Shown here: positions 13,841 to 26,095 of the stretch, piece after piece
Numbering within the stretch: the first letter of the stretch is position 1
Layout of the letters: each line of letters begins with the position of its first letter
Origin: Selaginella tamariscina
Taxonomy: Eukaryota > Streptophyta > Lycopodiopsida > Selaginellales > Selaginellaceae
Length of the DNA: 64,000 nucleotides
Direction of reading: 5' to 3'
Assembly (NCBI GenBank): GCA_003024785.1
Contig: PUQB01000806.1
Location: forward strand, 1 to 64,000
Notes under the pieces: generated by a model
What the model was told of the DNA's origin: nothing
Databases searched by the model: none
Seen by the model: only the letters and a program-made list of their open reading frames with translations
Position numbers and translations under genes: made by a program

Positions 13841-14110
13841 TGATTGAAACACAATCTGAAACATGCATAGATGAGAACTCATACTCACACGCACGCACGC
13901 ACACACACCTCAATGTAATGTAGTAGAATAAGAAGATCTGTGATCTCTTGTATAAATAATTTAACTCAGCAGCTGTTTTGCTGGACTTGCACATTGTGGC
14001 TTTCATTTAAGTTATACACATGGGTCCGTGTACGGAACCAGGAAGTATGCTTTGTTGGCGCCAAGTTGCACACACGTGTCAGTCGTCTACGTGTCGAATA
14101 TAGACTATTC
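13841..14110 (-). promoter_or_regulatory. Promoter and 5'-UTR of ERD7-like copy 2
   Basis: This is homologous to the copy 1 promoter. It keeps two ACGT elements (CACACGTGTC at 14071-14080 and TACGTGTCG at 14088-14096) and a TATA-like AAATTATTTATACAAG near 13950-13965. The 5'-UTR intron is recognisable by the GTGCGTGCGTGTGAG repeat and TTTCAG at 13855, but its donor region is altered. Confidence 0.55.
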
Positions 14111-14419
14111 CCAGATTTTTTAGTCAGTTTAAACCTATCGGAGCTCGAACCTATGCCTTTGGTCTATCAACGTGTTTAAAAGTTATTACGTACACTTGCC
14201 ACCTCTCACACTGGCTCCAAACCGAAAGTGGCGAGTGTCACTAATTATTTGGTTTGCTCTAATCTTGTCACTAATAAATCAAGTTAACGCTGCCGTATAA
14301 CCATTTTTATACGTACTATGCTTGGTACCAATAGACCGACAATTGACATGTCACTACAGGATTGGACACTGGGAGAATATGAACATGCCAAGTCAAGATA
14401 TTTACAGCTTTGAGAGCTT

Positions 14420-15987
14420 TGGTCAGTTAGATCCTTGTATTATATACGCGAATCCCCACCGTTGGTTCCAAATTTTAATAACAGGATAGTATCACTATAT
14501 TATATGTATCTAATACATATGTGTGTCATATATACGCTCGTCTGTTAACTATTAAGTTAAACCCTACATTACTATTTGATTACAATAAGAATTTCTTTTT
14601 AAATGCTAATTGACATTACATGGCCTATTCAAAATTTCATTGTTATTTATGCTGATTTCTCTAATTATTCCATTAATTTTCACAAGTCCCTTGCAACACA
14701 TTTCTCTATTTATAACATAGTAAGATTTAGATATTCTTTATAAATGAGTTGAAAAAGAACAATAAAAAGAAAATTTCAGCATAATTTATATTTAAAGTAC
14801 ATATATGTATATTTATAACAAAATTTCAAATTGTGAATTATAAATGTACATACAGTTTTTTATTTAAAGATATTTATACATACATATAATATAGTATACA
14901 CATACACAGTGTTGAAATGTTTATCACAACTTAACACAACACATCAATAAATTACAACCATTTATAAAAAAATACATATGTTTAAGATTATTATACTATT
15001 AGTACCAACCTCTTTATCTTAATCACAGATAGTGGTGAAATTTGTTGTTTCAATTAATAATTGTATTTTATGATATGACTAAGATAAAAATTTCTTAAAT
15101 AAATTTAAGCCATTTTAATCATGGTATATCTTTAAAATAGATTATAATTTTTTACTTTATAATATTTTTATTTTTCTTCATGTTCAAATGTTTTAAACAA
15201 ATTCACTTGTGTATGAAAAATTAATAAATCATTAAAGCTCCTGACCATGTTCCATATGTAATTTAAAATTATATTTATGAATATGTATATCTATATATCT
15301 AGAAATTATGTTGAATATTATAACTTAGTTTCATTTAATATATACACATTATAGGTTATGTGTGTGTGTGTGTAATAAAAGTTTAAAACATTTTTTGCCA
15401 TGTGAGACAATTTTAAGAATTACCTACAACGTAAGCATACATATTAAATAAAGCTTAAGCATTTAACTAAAGCATCTCTTTAACATATATTACATCATAA
15501 TATCCAAACTTATCAATAGTATTTTAATTTTTGTTTTAAAAATATTTTAAAAAATTTACATAAAAATAAAAATAATTTCACATTAAATATAAGATATTAA
15601 TTAAATATTCTACTTTCTTTACCACTGGAATACTTAAATAAAACTTTAATTTAAAAATCATTTGAAACATATCCTAGGCTTTTATTAGATATTATTAAAA
15701 TATTTCAAATTTAGAATTTTCAAATAAATGTAAAGTTAAAATAAATTTTAAGCCATCTAATTAGAATATTTTAAACTTTTAATGATTAAAATCTCTTTAA
15801 GTAAAATTTGAGATTTAAATAAACTCCAAATAATTAGACCTTAAACATGTATTTATTATTAAAAATTTATTACGCATCTCCAATTGATGCCTTTACACAC
15901 ATAGGCTTCTCATTTTCAAACATATTCAAGAAATCATTTATAACAGGTTGTTTATATTATTTTGAATATGCAATATTTTGCATGTTG
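14420..15987. other. AT-rich region upstream of the retrotransposon, no gene
   Basis: Low-GC DNA with no coding signal. From about 15770 to 15987 it resembles 28910-29090, sharing words such as tgcctttacacaca and ctcattttcaaacatattca. It is therefore the left part of the upstream region of ERD7-like copy 3, cut off from the rest by the retrotransposon. Confidence 0.5.
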
Positions 15988-16189
15988 TGAAAGAGCAGAT
16001 ATATTCAATATGTCAAATACTATTCAATTACAAAACCCTGCTTATATACATGACACATCCTGCCACATGGCACACATGCAACACGTGGTGCTGACACATG
16101 GGGGCAGATCACCACCCATGTGTCACTACGCATGTGTGTATATACACATGTGTATATACGGTATGTTACTTAATATACAGTATCTTATA
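15988..16189 (-). repeat. 3' LTR of the gypsy element
   Basis: About 200 bp, matching 20695-20884 with scattered differences. It contains CACATGGGTGGTGATCTG and an internal palindromic TATATACACATGTGTATATA. In coding orientation the ends are TA...(T)CA or TA...TC rather than the usual TG...CA. Confidence 0.85.
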
Positions 16190-16204
16190 TACCTCCCCTC
16201 TGCG

Positions 16205-16292
16205 GCTGTGTAGATGGTGATGGATCTGATGATCCTGGATCCGTGTGGGCTGTGTAGATGGTGATGGATCTGATGATCCTGGATCCGTGTGA
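16205..16292 (+). repeat. Two 44-bp tandem repeats next to the polypurine tract
   Basis: The unit gctgtgtagatggtgatgga...ccgtgtgg occurs twice back to back (16205-16248 and 16249-16292) with one or two differences. It lies between the end of the integrase region and the 3' LTR. Confidence 0.85.
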
Positions 16293-16622
16293 GCTACCAA
16301 ATGTACTCAACGAGTCTCGAACAACAAACCGTTTCATTCGAACCACGTGAACTATTCAACCTCATGAGATCCCACCAACTGTACTTGATATACTTGAGGA
16401 CCAACCTTTTGGAGTACTCGGTAAGGACCAAGCCACTTGTGTATAAAACCAGTTGCAAGCCCAGGTGCAGTCAACTTGGGAAACGTACCAGGACTAAGTC
16501 ACCATCAGAAAATCTAGTGGAATTTTATATCGTGCATTGTAAAAAGATTGTTGCCACATTTGAGCTCGACCAAGATGTTCAGCAAACTCTGCATGCAGAA
16601 GAGGCAAAACAGCATCCAAATG

Positions 16623-17866
16623 TCAAGCCCACATCTTTACATCCTCGGCACGTGGCAGATTCGATGATAACCCCACTTCACTAAGCAACTTAGGATCATA
16701 TCCATACAATGCCTTGAATGGAGAGATACCAATCGAACTCTGAATGCCTGTTACATAAGCAAATCTCAAACATCGCAAATACCAATCCCAGTCCGTGTGA
16801 TTGAAGTTCACATACTTCGAGATCATACCCTTGAAGGTCCGATTCAATGCTCCACCAAACCATCAGTTTGTGGATGATACGGAGAGGCAAATGAATGTTT
16901 TACCCCTAACCTCTCACAACACTCGGAATACTCTACAATGAAAGCGGGGCCATTGTCTGATAACATCCACTCTGGATAAGAATGCTGCAAAACCACATTA
17001 TCGAACAGAAACAAAGCTGTTGACATGGCAGTTGCATCCGGAAGAGCACCAACCTCTACCCATCAAGTTAAATAATTAGATACAACAATGATGTACTGGT
17101 TACCTTGAGAAGAACGTGGAAAAGGTCCATTAAATCCACTGCAATTAACTCAAAAGGGCGAGAAACATTGATGGATTCCAACCCCCATGGCCCGAGTCGT
17201 AGAGGAATTCCGAGTTTGACAAGTGGGACAACTTTGAATATACCTATCACATCATCACGCATGCTGGGCCAATAAAATGATCGGCGCAGCTTCTCCAACA
17301 CTCGTTAGTGACCAAGATGACCTCAACAATAGGTGAATCATGATATGCTCGAAGAAGGTGTGGAACATATGTAGAGGGTACAGCCGAACGCCATCTATCC
17401 TCTGGATTTGTCCCAATAAAATACAATAAACCATCCTGAAGTCGAAACTGAGCATGATATTGTCGAAACCAAGGTTCGGAAGATGGATTTGCAAACACAT
17501 CGCGTAATTGCCTCGTCCATGGTTCATGTTTTTTGAGCATCCTGCCACTGTTCCAAGGATGGTAAGTCGGCATCGAATACCTGAGGGCTTGTATTAAACC
17601 GAATGCTGCAGCTACTGCATGAGCTGGCAAAGTGGAATCGGAGAGGGTGCTTGAGAAAGTGCATCCGCATCCACCATTGTTCGCCCAGGCCTGTGCACCA
17701 CCTTAAAGTTATATACCTGGAGACGTAATGCCCATCTGGCTACGCAACCCACTAAATTCTTCCGTTTTAATAAGGAAGTGACAACAGCATGATCACACTC
17801 CAAAAGTGTTTCACTCCCATGTAAGTAGGCATGAAGTCGTTCAAACCCCAAACAGCAGCAAGGCAT
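16623..17866 (-). pseudogene. Gypsy RNase H and integrase region
   Basis: Minus strand. RNase H tail at 17866-17612: LECDHAVVTSLLKRKNL, ARWALRLQVYNFKVVHRPG and DADALSQ. Integrase follows with the zinc-binding and linker part (LEKLRRSFYWPSMRDDVIG, about 17301-17240), the catalytic core (FELIAVDLMD; then SDNGPAFIVEYSECCERLG and SPYHPQTDGLVEH near 16990-16850), and a C-terminal part including GISPFKALYGYDP. At least four frame changes separate these blocks. Confidence 0.85.
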
Positions 17867-18249
17867 TCTTTTTCAGTAGTGGATAATTCCGCTCAGCCGG
17901 CGTGAGTACTCGACTAATAACCCACCGGGTGTCGAATTGAAGAATCCACAGCATCAGTTTGCATCAATACACCATTAATACCAACATCTGAGGCATCTAC
18001 TCGTAAAAAATGGACGAGTAAAATCTGGGTATTGAAGTAATGGTGGAGTTGTCAGAACTCTTTTAACTGGTCAAATGCTGCTGACACCTGCGAGTCCACC
18101 TGAAAATACCTGTGGACGAACTAACTCCCGAAGAGGGGCAGTTCGATCAATGAAATGATCAATGAATCGACCCAAGTACTGCACCGTGCCCAAGAAACGC
18201 TGGACTTCCTGTACTGTACGGGGACGGAACTCTCGAACAGCTCACAACT

Positions 18250-19092
18250 TCATTGGATCCACTGTAACCCTCTCAAGATATACGGTAACCCAAGTAAGTG
18301 GTGTCGGTCGAACCAAACACACACTTTTTCAAGTTTCAACTTCAGGCCAACTTCTCGAAATCGATCAAGAACGCGCCGTACATCACGAATGTGATCCTCC
18401 CAAGAACCAGACCCATGAATGAGCACATCGTCGATAAAATCGGCAGTGATATCAGGCATATCGGAAAGAAGCTCATCCATCATGCGTTGAAAGGTGGCAG
18501 GAGCTGAAGTCAATCCAAAAGGCATGACCAAAAACTCGTAAAGACCAAATGGTGTCCGGAAGGCCGTTTTTGGAATATCCTCCTCAGCCATAGGAACCTG
18601 CCAATATCCTGATGCCAAATCCAACTTAGTAAACCATCGACTCTGACCCAAACGATCTAATAGATCGGCAGAGTTCGGAAGTGGATAGACATCTTTGATG
18701 GTAACATCGTTAAGAGGTCGGTAATCCACACAAAATCGGAGAGATCCATCAGGCTTGGGAACCAAATGAGGTTCACATGCCCATGGACTCCGTGACGGAC
18801 GACACACTCGTTTACCAATCATATCAGTAACAGCTGTTCGCATGGCTGATAACTCCTTTGGTGACCTGCGTCGAACCGGGACTTTGAAAGGCTTTGCATT
18901 GCCGGTGGGTATACAGTGTCGAGTCTTCACACGTGCACCTTGGGACAGATCAAATTTGAACAAACTTGCATACTGTTTCTTAAGTTGTTCGATGCAGTGT
19001 GCTCGACACTCAGGTGACGGATCCGGCATTTGAACCTGTTGAGATGAACACCACCCAAGACCGGAATCAAAGGAGCTGTATGCGTGATACAA
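18250..19092 (-). pseudogene. Gypsy reverse transcriptase
   Basis: A 280-codon open frame with typical Ty3/gypsy RT motifs: CVDYRPLNDVTIKDVYPLP, FTKLDLASGYWQVPMAEED, TAFRTPFGLYEFLVMPFGL, SAPATFQRMMDELL and the catalytic FIDDVLIHG in place of the usual YxDD box, followed by LKLKLEKV. The open frame ends at 18250, near the RT thumb. RNase H resumes in another frame, so the polyprotein is broken there. Confidence 0.88.
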
Positions 19093-19198
19093 ACAGCAAC
19101 AAACTTCTCTGGACGTAAAGGAACAGACTGCAAAGACACAGACTCCAAGCGTAATACAGGAGGAGAGAGTGAAAAATCACATGTACCTTTCGACTGCT

Positions 19199-19561
19199 TT
19201 AACCAATCACATCCCAGAATGATGTCAAAGACCTGGGAAGGGACAACCCTAAGAGACCCAGAGGGAAACTTACAGTTGGCACCCATAACCACGTAGTCGA
19301 AGTGGTGTACTGTGATACTGCACGAGACTGCCCATTACCATATAAAATGTGCAAGACCTTATCTGCTCGTCTCAAGGGTAATGAGCACCGATGCGCCAGA
19401 GAAGTAGTTATGGAAGACATACTAGATCCTGTATCCACAAGTACTGTGACTGAAACATCATTCACTCGTGCAGAAAATGTGAAAACTGGATGATTTGGTG
19501 GAACTTGCAACCCTTGATATGCATAGCGGAAAAAAGCATGGAGGTGGAGTTTCCATCGCAC
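19199..19561 (-). pseudogene. Gypsy aspartic protease
   Basis: Contains VLVDTGSSMSSITTSLAHRC, the DTGS active-site motif of retroviral-type proteases, following FTFSARVND. A downstream piece in another frame continues to FDIILGCDWL, the conserved hydrophobic ILG-DWL strand. The frame changes between the two parts. Confidence 0.82.
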
Positions 19562-19585
19562 GGGATCCCTCCGTCGCCCGTACGA

Positions 19586-20357
19586 TTACTGGTTTTCCGC
19601 AACAGATCCACCCGCAAGAGAAGCGTCATCATCTGGAAGCTCATCATCAGACATAATGGCCGCCACAGGTACACCATCCGGAACATATGGTCGCCAGCCT
19701 GGATGTGGTGGACGCCAATCAGGATACACATCGCATGCCCGCCAAGTATGTCCAGGTGCCCAACAGCCCAACAATGAACTTGATTGGGTTGACCTGCATT
19801 GTTCCGATTCCTCTGTCACGAATCCGTGGATTTTGACCACCACGGGCAGGAACTGGAGCAAGTGCAGGACGATTTCGTGGAGGTGGTCCGGGGTGGGCCC
19901 GAGGTCGACCACGAAAGGCTTGTCGTGCACATATGCAGCAGCGTCAACCTCCATTGGATCAGCACGCTGAATAGGAGGAGCAGGTAACCCAAGGGGACAC
20001 GGCCCTCACCAGGCACCAACTCAAATCGTTGAGCTAGTGCAAAAGCTTCCTCCAATGTGGTAGGACAAAGAGCCCGAACGAATCGAACAAGTTCGGGTTG
20101 CATAGTTGGCCATAACATACGAGCTTAATGGGCTCAGGCATGTTAGGATATGCACGCCGAGCTAAATCCCCGAACCTAATACTGAACCGCATAACAGACT
20201 CACCAGGATGTTGTCGTATCGCATGCAGTTGTTGGAAAGCATCATCTGAATCCTCAACTTTGCCAAACGTACGTTTGAGGCATTCCGTCAACCGATTACT
20301 ATTGGCTTGAATCTCCGCAGCCAATCCATTATACCACTTGAGCGCAGGGCCTTCCAA
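19586..20357 (-). pseudogene. Gypsy gag and zinc-knuckle remnants
   Basis: At 20357-20130 the frame encodes a Retrotrans_gag-like segment (GPALKWYNGLAAEIQ, LKRTFGKVEDSDDAFQQLH, QHPGESVMRFSIRFGDLARR). After frame changes, a CWAPGHTWRAC piece near 19745 fits the second half of a CCHC zinc knuckle (C-X4-H-X4-C) but lacks the first Cys in that frame. Gag, knuckle and protease lie in the expected order. Confidence 0.75.
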
Positions 20358-20694
20358 ACATGTAGGAATTCTCTAGAGCACGGGCTTCATCCCAACCATG
20401 GTAACGAACAATAACTGGAAATGATCAAACCAGTGGTATACATCATCTCCGGATCACCACAAAAAGATGGGGTCGAACCCTCGGATTTGTGGCCTGTGAA
20501 GAAGACAAAGGAGCACTAGAAGCAGATCCCCCGGCAGGAGGCTCAGCGGGGAAGATGAGGATGAACCCTCAACAAAGCGCTCCAACAACTTCGTTTGTGC
20601 ATCAATAGCAGTAGCAATAATGCTAAAAGTTGTATTGTCATGGAAACAAGAAAAGGAAGAGGCAGAAGAAAGGGATACCCAACTTCTCCACCAA

Positions 20695-20884
20695 TGAAAG
20701 AGCAGATATATTCAAGATGTCAAATACTATCCTGCTTATATACAGGAGACGTCCTGCCATGTGGCACACATGCGACACGTGGCACTGACACATGGGGGCC
20801 AGATCACCACCCATGTGTCACTACGCATGTGTGTATATACACATGCGTATATACGGTATGTTACCTAATATACAATATCTTATA
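20695..20884 (-). repeat. 5' LTR of the gypsy element
   Basis: Partner of the LTR at 15988-16189. It includes an ACACATGCGTATATA promoter-like region. The sequence next to it on the internal side (minus strand, TTGGTGGAGAAGTTGGG) starts with TGG like a primer-binding site, but I cannot assign the tRNA. Confidence 0.85.
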
Positions 20885-21050
20885 GTTGTAGCATTATCTT
20901 ATCATATGTGCATACTTATGTTGTACATGTTACTATATAAGGTTGCATATACACAAATAAAAGTCGTATAAACGTATACTCAATAATACTCTTACTTAGA
21001 CGTATTAAGAATATCTTAATGCTCAATTAAGCTTGAACATGTAAGTTTTA
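20885..21050 (+). other. Right part of the retrotransposon target region
   Basis: GTTGTAGCATTATCTTATC... continues the sequence interrupted at 15987. It is homologous to 29080-29180 and 32090-32370, so it belongs to the upstream region of ERD7-like copy 3. It contains no gene. Confidence 0.6.
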
Positions 21051-22280
21051 AGGTCATTTTGCACTAGCCCTTAACTTAACTTACGTGGATTTAAGTAAGG
21101 TAAAATGAATTCGCACTTGTCCTTAAGTTGAATAACCACTGAACTTTTTAAAGAGTTCAAGTATTGAATTCGCACTAACCCTTAACTTAAAGACAATTGC
21201 TAAGGGTAGTAAATTCGTAATAATTCATTAACTTAACTTATTTAAAGGGAACAATTGAAAATTAAAAAAAAAAATTTAAAGGTGAGAGGTGCCTTTAGTC
21301 AACATGCATGTTCATTTAGGACAACCTTTTTTAAAATAAAATAAAAATATATATTTTTATGTGCAATGTGTATTTTTATATGTGAAAAATTTTTTTATAT
21401 TTTTATTTTATTAGAAAAAAAATTTAAAAAAACAATACTCATTCTACCCTAATTTATGTGTCCATTAGATCATAGGGTAGTGTGTGTATGCATATGTGTG
21501 TGTGTACCTATGTGTATGTGTATAAACGTGAAATATGAGAAAGCATGTATACTAGAAATAAAATATATTCTACATTTTTTTAAATTAAATAAATAAAATA
21601 TGAAATGCAAATACATGTATAATTCGCATTAACACACATCATGCATATGTATATATAATATTTTTCATGAAGTTTTTACTTGTTTAAACATATCCAAAAT
21701 ATATAAAATTTAATTATTTATAGAATGTACCCATATACAATATTATATACTAGTATATAATTTTATGAATATAAAATCCATTATGTATTGCATAAGCATC
21801 TCACCATATTTTATTTTTTTATAAAAACTAAAATCACTTTAAATGCTAATAAAAATTAAGGATGCAAATATAAATATATTTTAAAGTGGCTAAAAATATT
21901 TATTACAAATTGAAAATAAATGTTTATTATAAATTGAAAATTATTTAAAAATAATTATTACAACTTGACATAATTTGTTAAATTAAATGTAAACATGTTA
22001 AGTTCATTATAAAAATAATTAAGTTAATAATTTTAACTTAAATGTAGATATAAAAGTATATAATTTAAATTCAATGTCCTTTATATTTAATTGTAAGTAT
22101 CTATGCAAATTCATTGCCATTAACACAATTCTTTAATTTAAGTTAAAAAATTAAAAGGTTGACAAGTGCAAATTAATTATCCTTAACATAATTCTTTAAT
22201 TTAAGTTAAAAGGTTGGTATGAATTTAAAACCCTTAACATTTCTTATTAAGGGAGAATCAAATGCACCTTTAATCCTGGC
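21051..22280. mobile_element. Degenerate relative of the TIR element at 26.1 kb
   Basis: The left end reads aggtcattttgcactagcccttaacttaactta, a decayed form of the 26096 terminus. Internally it has the same TTAAGTTAAG-rich subterminal arrays and the same middle block (atttttcatgaagtttttacttg at 21660 and 27242). The right end stops at gagaatcaaatgcacc and lacks the terminal inverted repeat. Compared with copies 4 and 5, it interrupts the upstream region of ERD7-like copy 3 between aacatgtaagtttta and aaacatgtgtt. There is no transposase ORF. Confidence 0.65.
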
Positions 22281-22399
22281 TGAAACATGTGTTTTATTGG
22301 TGTATATGTACACATGTATACACGCGTGTGTGCATGTTTGTGTGAAGATTACCAAGTACTGGTATTATTAAAATTTATTAACCTCATGTTAAGGTGACT

Positions 22400-22943
22400 A
22401 CGTTTTACACTTGTTTTTAACATGGAAACATGGAAGATTCACATATACAAACGCCGGGAGTACAATAAAACAAGGATGGTTTGAACAATCTTGCCAGGTG
22501 GCACTTTTATATCGCACAGGTGGTCTAATCAGGCGATGGCATGTCAAAGTGTACGAGTTTCAATCATGGAAAAAGTATCTGTAAGATATACAACAATCGT
22601 TCGTTATACCGCAGAATTAAAACACCAAATAATTAGTGACACTGAGGTGTCAATCGTTGTTCAAACACGTTGATAATCTTGATTTTTAAACAATTAGAAT
22701 ATACCTGGGAATCGGGTTGACACTGCATATTCCCACGCGTCTTCCTGGCCAACCGCGAGGTTCCATACACTCATGTGTTTGTTATAAAGGAGCACAATCT
22801 GTGGAATCGTTCAAGTCGGCTACTTAATTAAATTATTTATACAAGAGATCTCTATTCTACTACATTTACATTCATGTGCGTGCTTACGTGCGTGCGTGTT
22901 CTAGTTGTTATCAGTTCATATTTCTCATACATACATGTTTTAG
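22400..22943 (+). promoter_or_regulatory. Promoter and 5'-UTR region of ERD7-like copy 3 (decayed)
   Basis: Homologous to the copy 4 and 5 promoters (cttgccaggtggcacttttat, attatttatacaagagatctctattctac). The ABRE-like element is mutated to CCACGCGTC at about 22734-22742, and the second ACGTGT element is changed to TCATGTGT. The 5'-UTR intron has lost its clear donor. Confidence 0.5.
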
Positions 22944-23125
22944 ATTGTGGTGAAAGCAACCACGGCGATCTCCATGGACATGAGCTCCTGAGCTTCCCCA
23001 ATGCGAAGCTCTACCTCATGGACAAGCAGGAGAGTATGGAATTGCAGCGCGGGGATTTCAAATTGGTGCTCACGAAACAGCGTAATTCTCCACTGGCAGT
23101 ACTGGTGGCTCTCGTCAAGGACGTA
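22944..23125 (+). pseudogene. ERD7-like gene, copy 3 (short 5' fragment, start codon deleted)
   Basis: About 180 bp match exon 1 of the other copies in one frame (GDLHGHELLSFPNAKLYLMD, LQRGDFKLVLTKQRNSPL, ALVKDV). Relative to ATTGTGTTTCAATCAATGGGTGAA in the intact copies, a 14-bp deletion at about 22949 removes the initiator ATG. Homology stops at GTCAAGGACGTA (23125), and unrelated AT-rich DNA follows. The open frame through this region starts in the former intron and is unlikely to be used. A real structural pseudogene, independent of single-base errors. Confidence 0.85.
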
Positions 23126-23239
23126 GCAAATTATAACCAAATGTTAGACGTGGCTCATATGGTCACTGACACTATAAATGTAACAAGAGAAAGCTACCAT
23201 GTAAAGTTGGAAATTAAACTTAATACAATAAACTAATGT

Positions 23240-26092
23240 TGATGTTTTCGTTTTGATTATAACTTGTTTCGTTCTTTAAATATTCTAAATCAAACATTGA
23301 TTAAGTATTCATAAATTTGTTAATATGAAATTAATTAATTATTACAAATCTTTGTTAAATTATTATTTTCAAAATAATATGTATACATATATCCTAATAT
23401 ATCTTAATAACGATTAAAACGAAGTGACAAGATACTAATTAAAACTTAGAAGAAAATAATAAATATTATGGAAATTATCTTATAAATAATATATAATTAA
23501 AAAAGAATGATGAAATATACTAGGCTAAGAAAATACCTTTTAAAATCTTTTAAAGTGGAATATATTGAAAAAATCTATATTTTTTAAAAATTATATTAAC
23601 TTCAATAGAAAGTTATGAGCGTTTGGAGTTGAACATTATTTAAATCCACCAATAAATTCTAAAAACATGTTAAATATGAAAAATTAAATTATTAAATTTG
23701 TTCACTTGTAGATTCATCCACTATATACTAAGAGCATTCACACATGTGCATATAAATCAATAATAACATTATCAAGTTGGACCAATGGACTGTTTTATGA
23801 TGAACCAATGGATGCCCTCAAAACAACTTTATTTATATTTATAGTGAGTGTATGGTGCACTGTTGTAGATGCCTTAAAAATGACTTTAAGAAAATAGAAT
23901 AATTTAAGTTTTTCTTTCCAATAATGATAAATAACTTGATTTAGAATTTGATAACGCTCCAATAAAAAAACATGAAAGAAACGAATGTAAACTGATTAAA
24001 AAAAATTCAAGATAATATATGACATTAAAAAGCCTTTTTAATACATAAAAATAAAACTCAAATGCAAATAAGATTAGTTAGTTACATATTGTTAAGATAC
24101 TCAAGATTATTTGACTTGATGACTGACTTTAATTTAAATAAAATGAACATAAATAACATGTTCATCAATATTAACACTTAAACAAAAAAATATAAGATTA
24201 TTGAAGATAAAAACTAGAGGTAATAATGTAGTAGTTATTATTTCTTTCTTTTTAATTAAAAAGAAAAAAGGCTAATTAATATTATAAGAATTTATAAGTT
24301 ACTTAACAATGTGATATACAATCTACTTAAGTGACTTTTACAAAGTAAAAACTATGACAAAAAAAAGTATCATATAAAAACATTGAGAGTAACCATAGTA
24401 AAACTCAAATAACCAAAAGTAAATATATTTAATTATCTTATTAATGTGAAACAAAATATTAATTTAATGTTCGATGATTTGTCAATTTATTTTTGAATGA
24501 TGAATTGTGACCAAATTCCCTTTGATTTGAAGATGTACTTAAAATGTCATTATAAAGGTCATAAAGTTCCTAATAAATTTTGTTATTTATATCATTTTTT
24601 GAAAATATAAGCCACCTGGTAAGTAGTAAGAAATTTATAAAATAAAATTTAATGAGTGTTCTGTAACAGAAAGAGGTTGTGAAGACCCACTAGTTAATGT
24701 CATGAAAATTTAATTTATTTAGTTATAAAATCAAATAAATAAAAAATTATAATTTGACATCCTAATGAAATTATAACTTTACAAAAGTTAAATATTTATT
24801 AATTTTTGACCTGAAGGGTTGACATATTATACCTTTTAGAACCTTAAAAAGATAACTTTAGTAGATGCCCTAACTAATTACCTTGAGAATCACCTTTATA
24901 AGATTATAAAGAATAACTTGATTTGTAATTAACCCTAAAGTTTTAAGTGGTTAGTACTTAATGATAATAAGAGTGCATTATAGGCAGACATAAGATTTTT
25001 TCTAATTGAATCCTTATAAAATTTTAAGTTGTTCAAACTTCATACATGTTCACATGCCCTTAATATCAACACCATTAACTAAATGTGCTAACAAGCACAT
25101 TTAATTAAGAAACTTAACCTTTCTTAAATAAATGCCCAAAGTTTGACATTAATTTTATTCGAATCTATAAAGTAATTAATTGACATTATGCCCATCAAAG
25201 TTACTTTTGAAGTTCTTATTTTCTCTTAACATTTTTTAAACTCAATAGAAACACTCGTTGAAAGTCATGTAATTTAAATCATTACATTCTTCTTAGGGAT
25301 TACTATTTTTTTTTTATTAATAAAACATGTATTCTAAAATCATTTTTAATTGGAATCAAAACAATTTATAGCATTGAACATATCAAACTTGTTAGCTTGT
25401 GTCATAAAAAAAACTCTTGAATTTTTATGACATGCCCGTCACTAAAAAATAACTATTGAACCACTTATTAGAATACCAACTCTGGTTTTGCATGCTATCA
25501 TTTAACAATGACCTAATATCTACTACATTAGCACCATATCGAGTTTGAGATTACCAATATCCATAAATTATAACATATAATATTAATAAATATTTTAATT
25601 TGTTTAATTTAAGTAAAAAAGAAATAAAACCTATTCAATTAAATAAATGAAATTATTAAGATATTTTAATTGTTTTATTATTTCAAAAGTTTCTAAAACC
25701 ATAATATATTTTAGTACTTTCATCAATGGGTTATTAATAAAATTCTATGAATATAAACCAATTTGAAATCAGAATTTAAATAATTTAATAAATTTTAAAA
25801 ATGCTTTTATTTTAAATGCATCATTAAGACATAGATTTTAAACCACAAACACAAAAAGTATTATATAAATTTGTTTAATATAGTCTTGAAAATGCTTATT
25901 TAATGTCGATTCTTCACCACATGTATTTCTTTCTAGCACATTTTAATTAAACAAAGTAAGTTATTGAGAGATACAAAGTAAGTAATTTAAAGTGAAATAT
26001 AGAAGTTTATTAATTAGTTAAAAAATATATTTAATTTTTTTGTTTCTCATTTATCACTTTGCCATGATTGCTCTTCATTCTCTTAGGGTCGT
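23240..26092. other. AT-rich region without a gene
   Basis: Low-GC DNA throughout, with no ORF over about 60 codons that looks coding, no terminal repeats and no RNA gene. A stretch near 24540-24960 shares words (gaataacttgatttgtaattaaccc) with 31770-31830, suggesting an older duplication that includes the ERD7-like copy 3 and copy 4 flanks. Confidence 0.45.
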
Positions 26093-26095
26093 TTC

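Larger units (their letters stand above)
15988..20884 (-). mobile_element. Ty3/gypsy LTR retrotransposon, degraded
   Basis: Two LTR-like direct repeats of about 190-200 bp flank an internal region that encodes gag, protease, reverse transcriptase, RNase H and integrase in that order on the minus strand. This order places it in Ty3/gypsy. The target-site duplication is GTTGT on the plus strand (15984-15988 and 20885-20889; the last base may belong to the LTR). A purine-rich tract GCAGAGGGGAGG, read on the minus strand at about 16192-16203, lies just before the 3' LTR, as expected of a polypurine tract. The frames are interrupted many times, so it is probably not autonomous now. No chromodomain is evident after integrase. 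Confidence 0.88.

Noticed and set aside
12746-13906. 386-codon minus-strand ORF as an intact protein
   Set aside because: It reads through the ERD7-like intron and changes between correct and wrong frames; the length is accidental.
18155-19987. Plus-strand ORFs of 60-105 codons
   Set aside because: They are antisense shadows of the gypsy pol genes.
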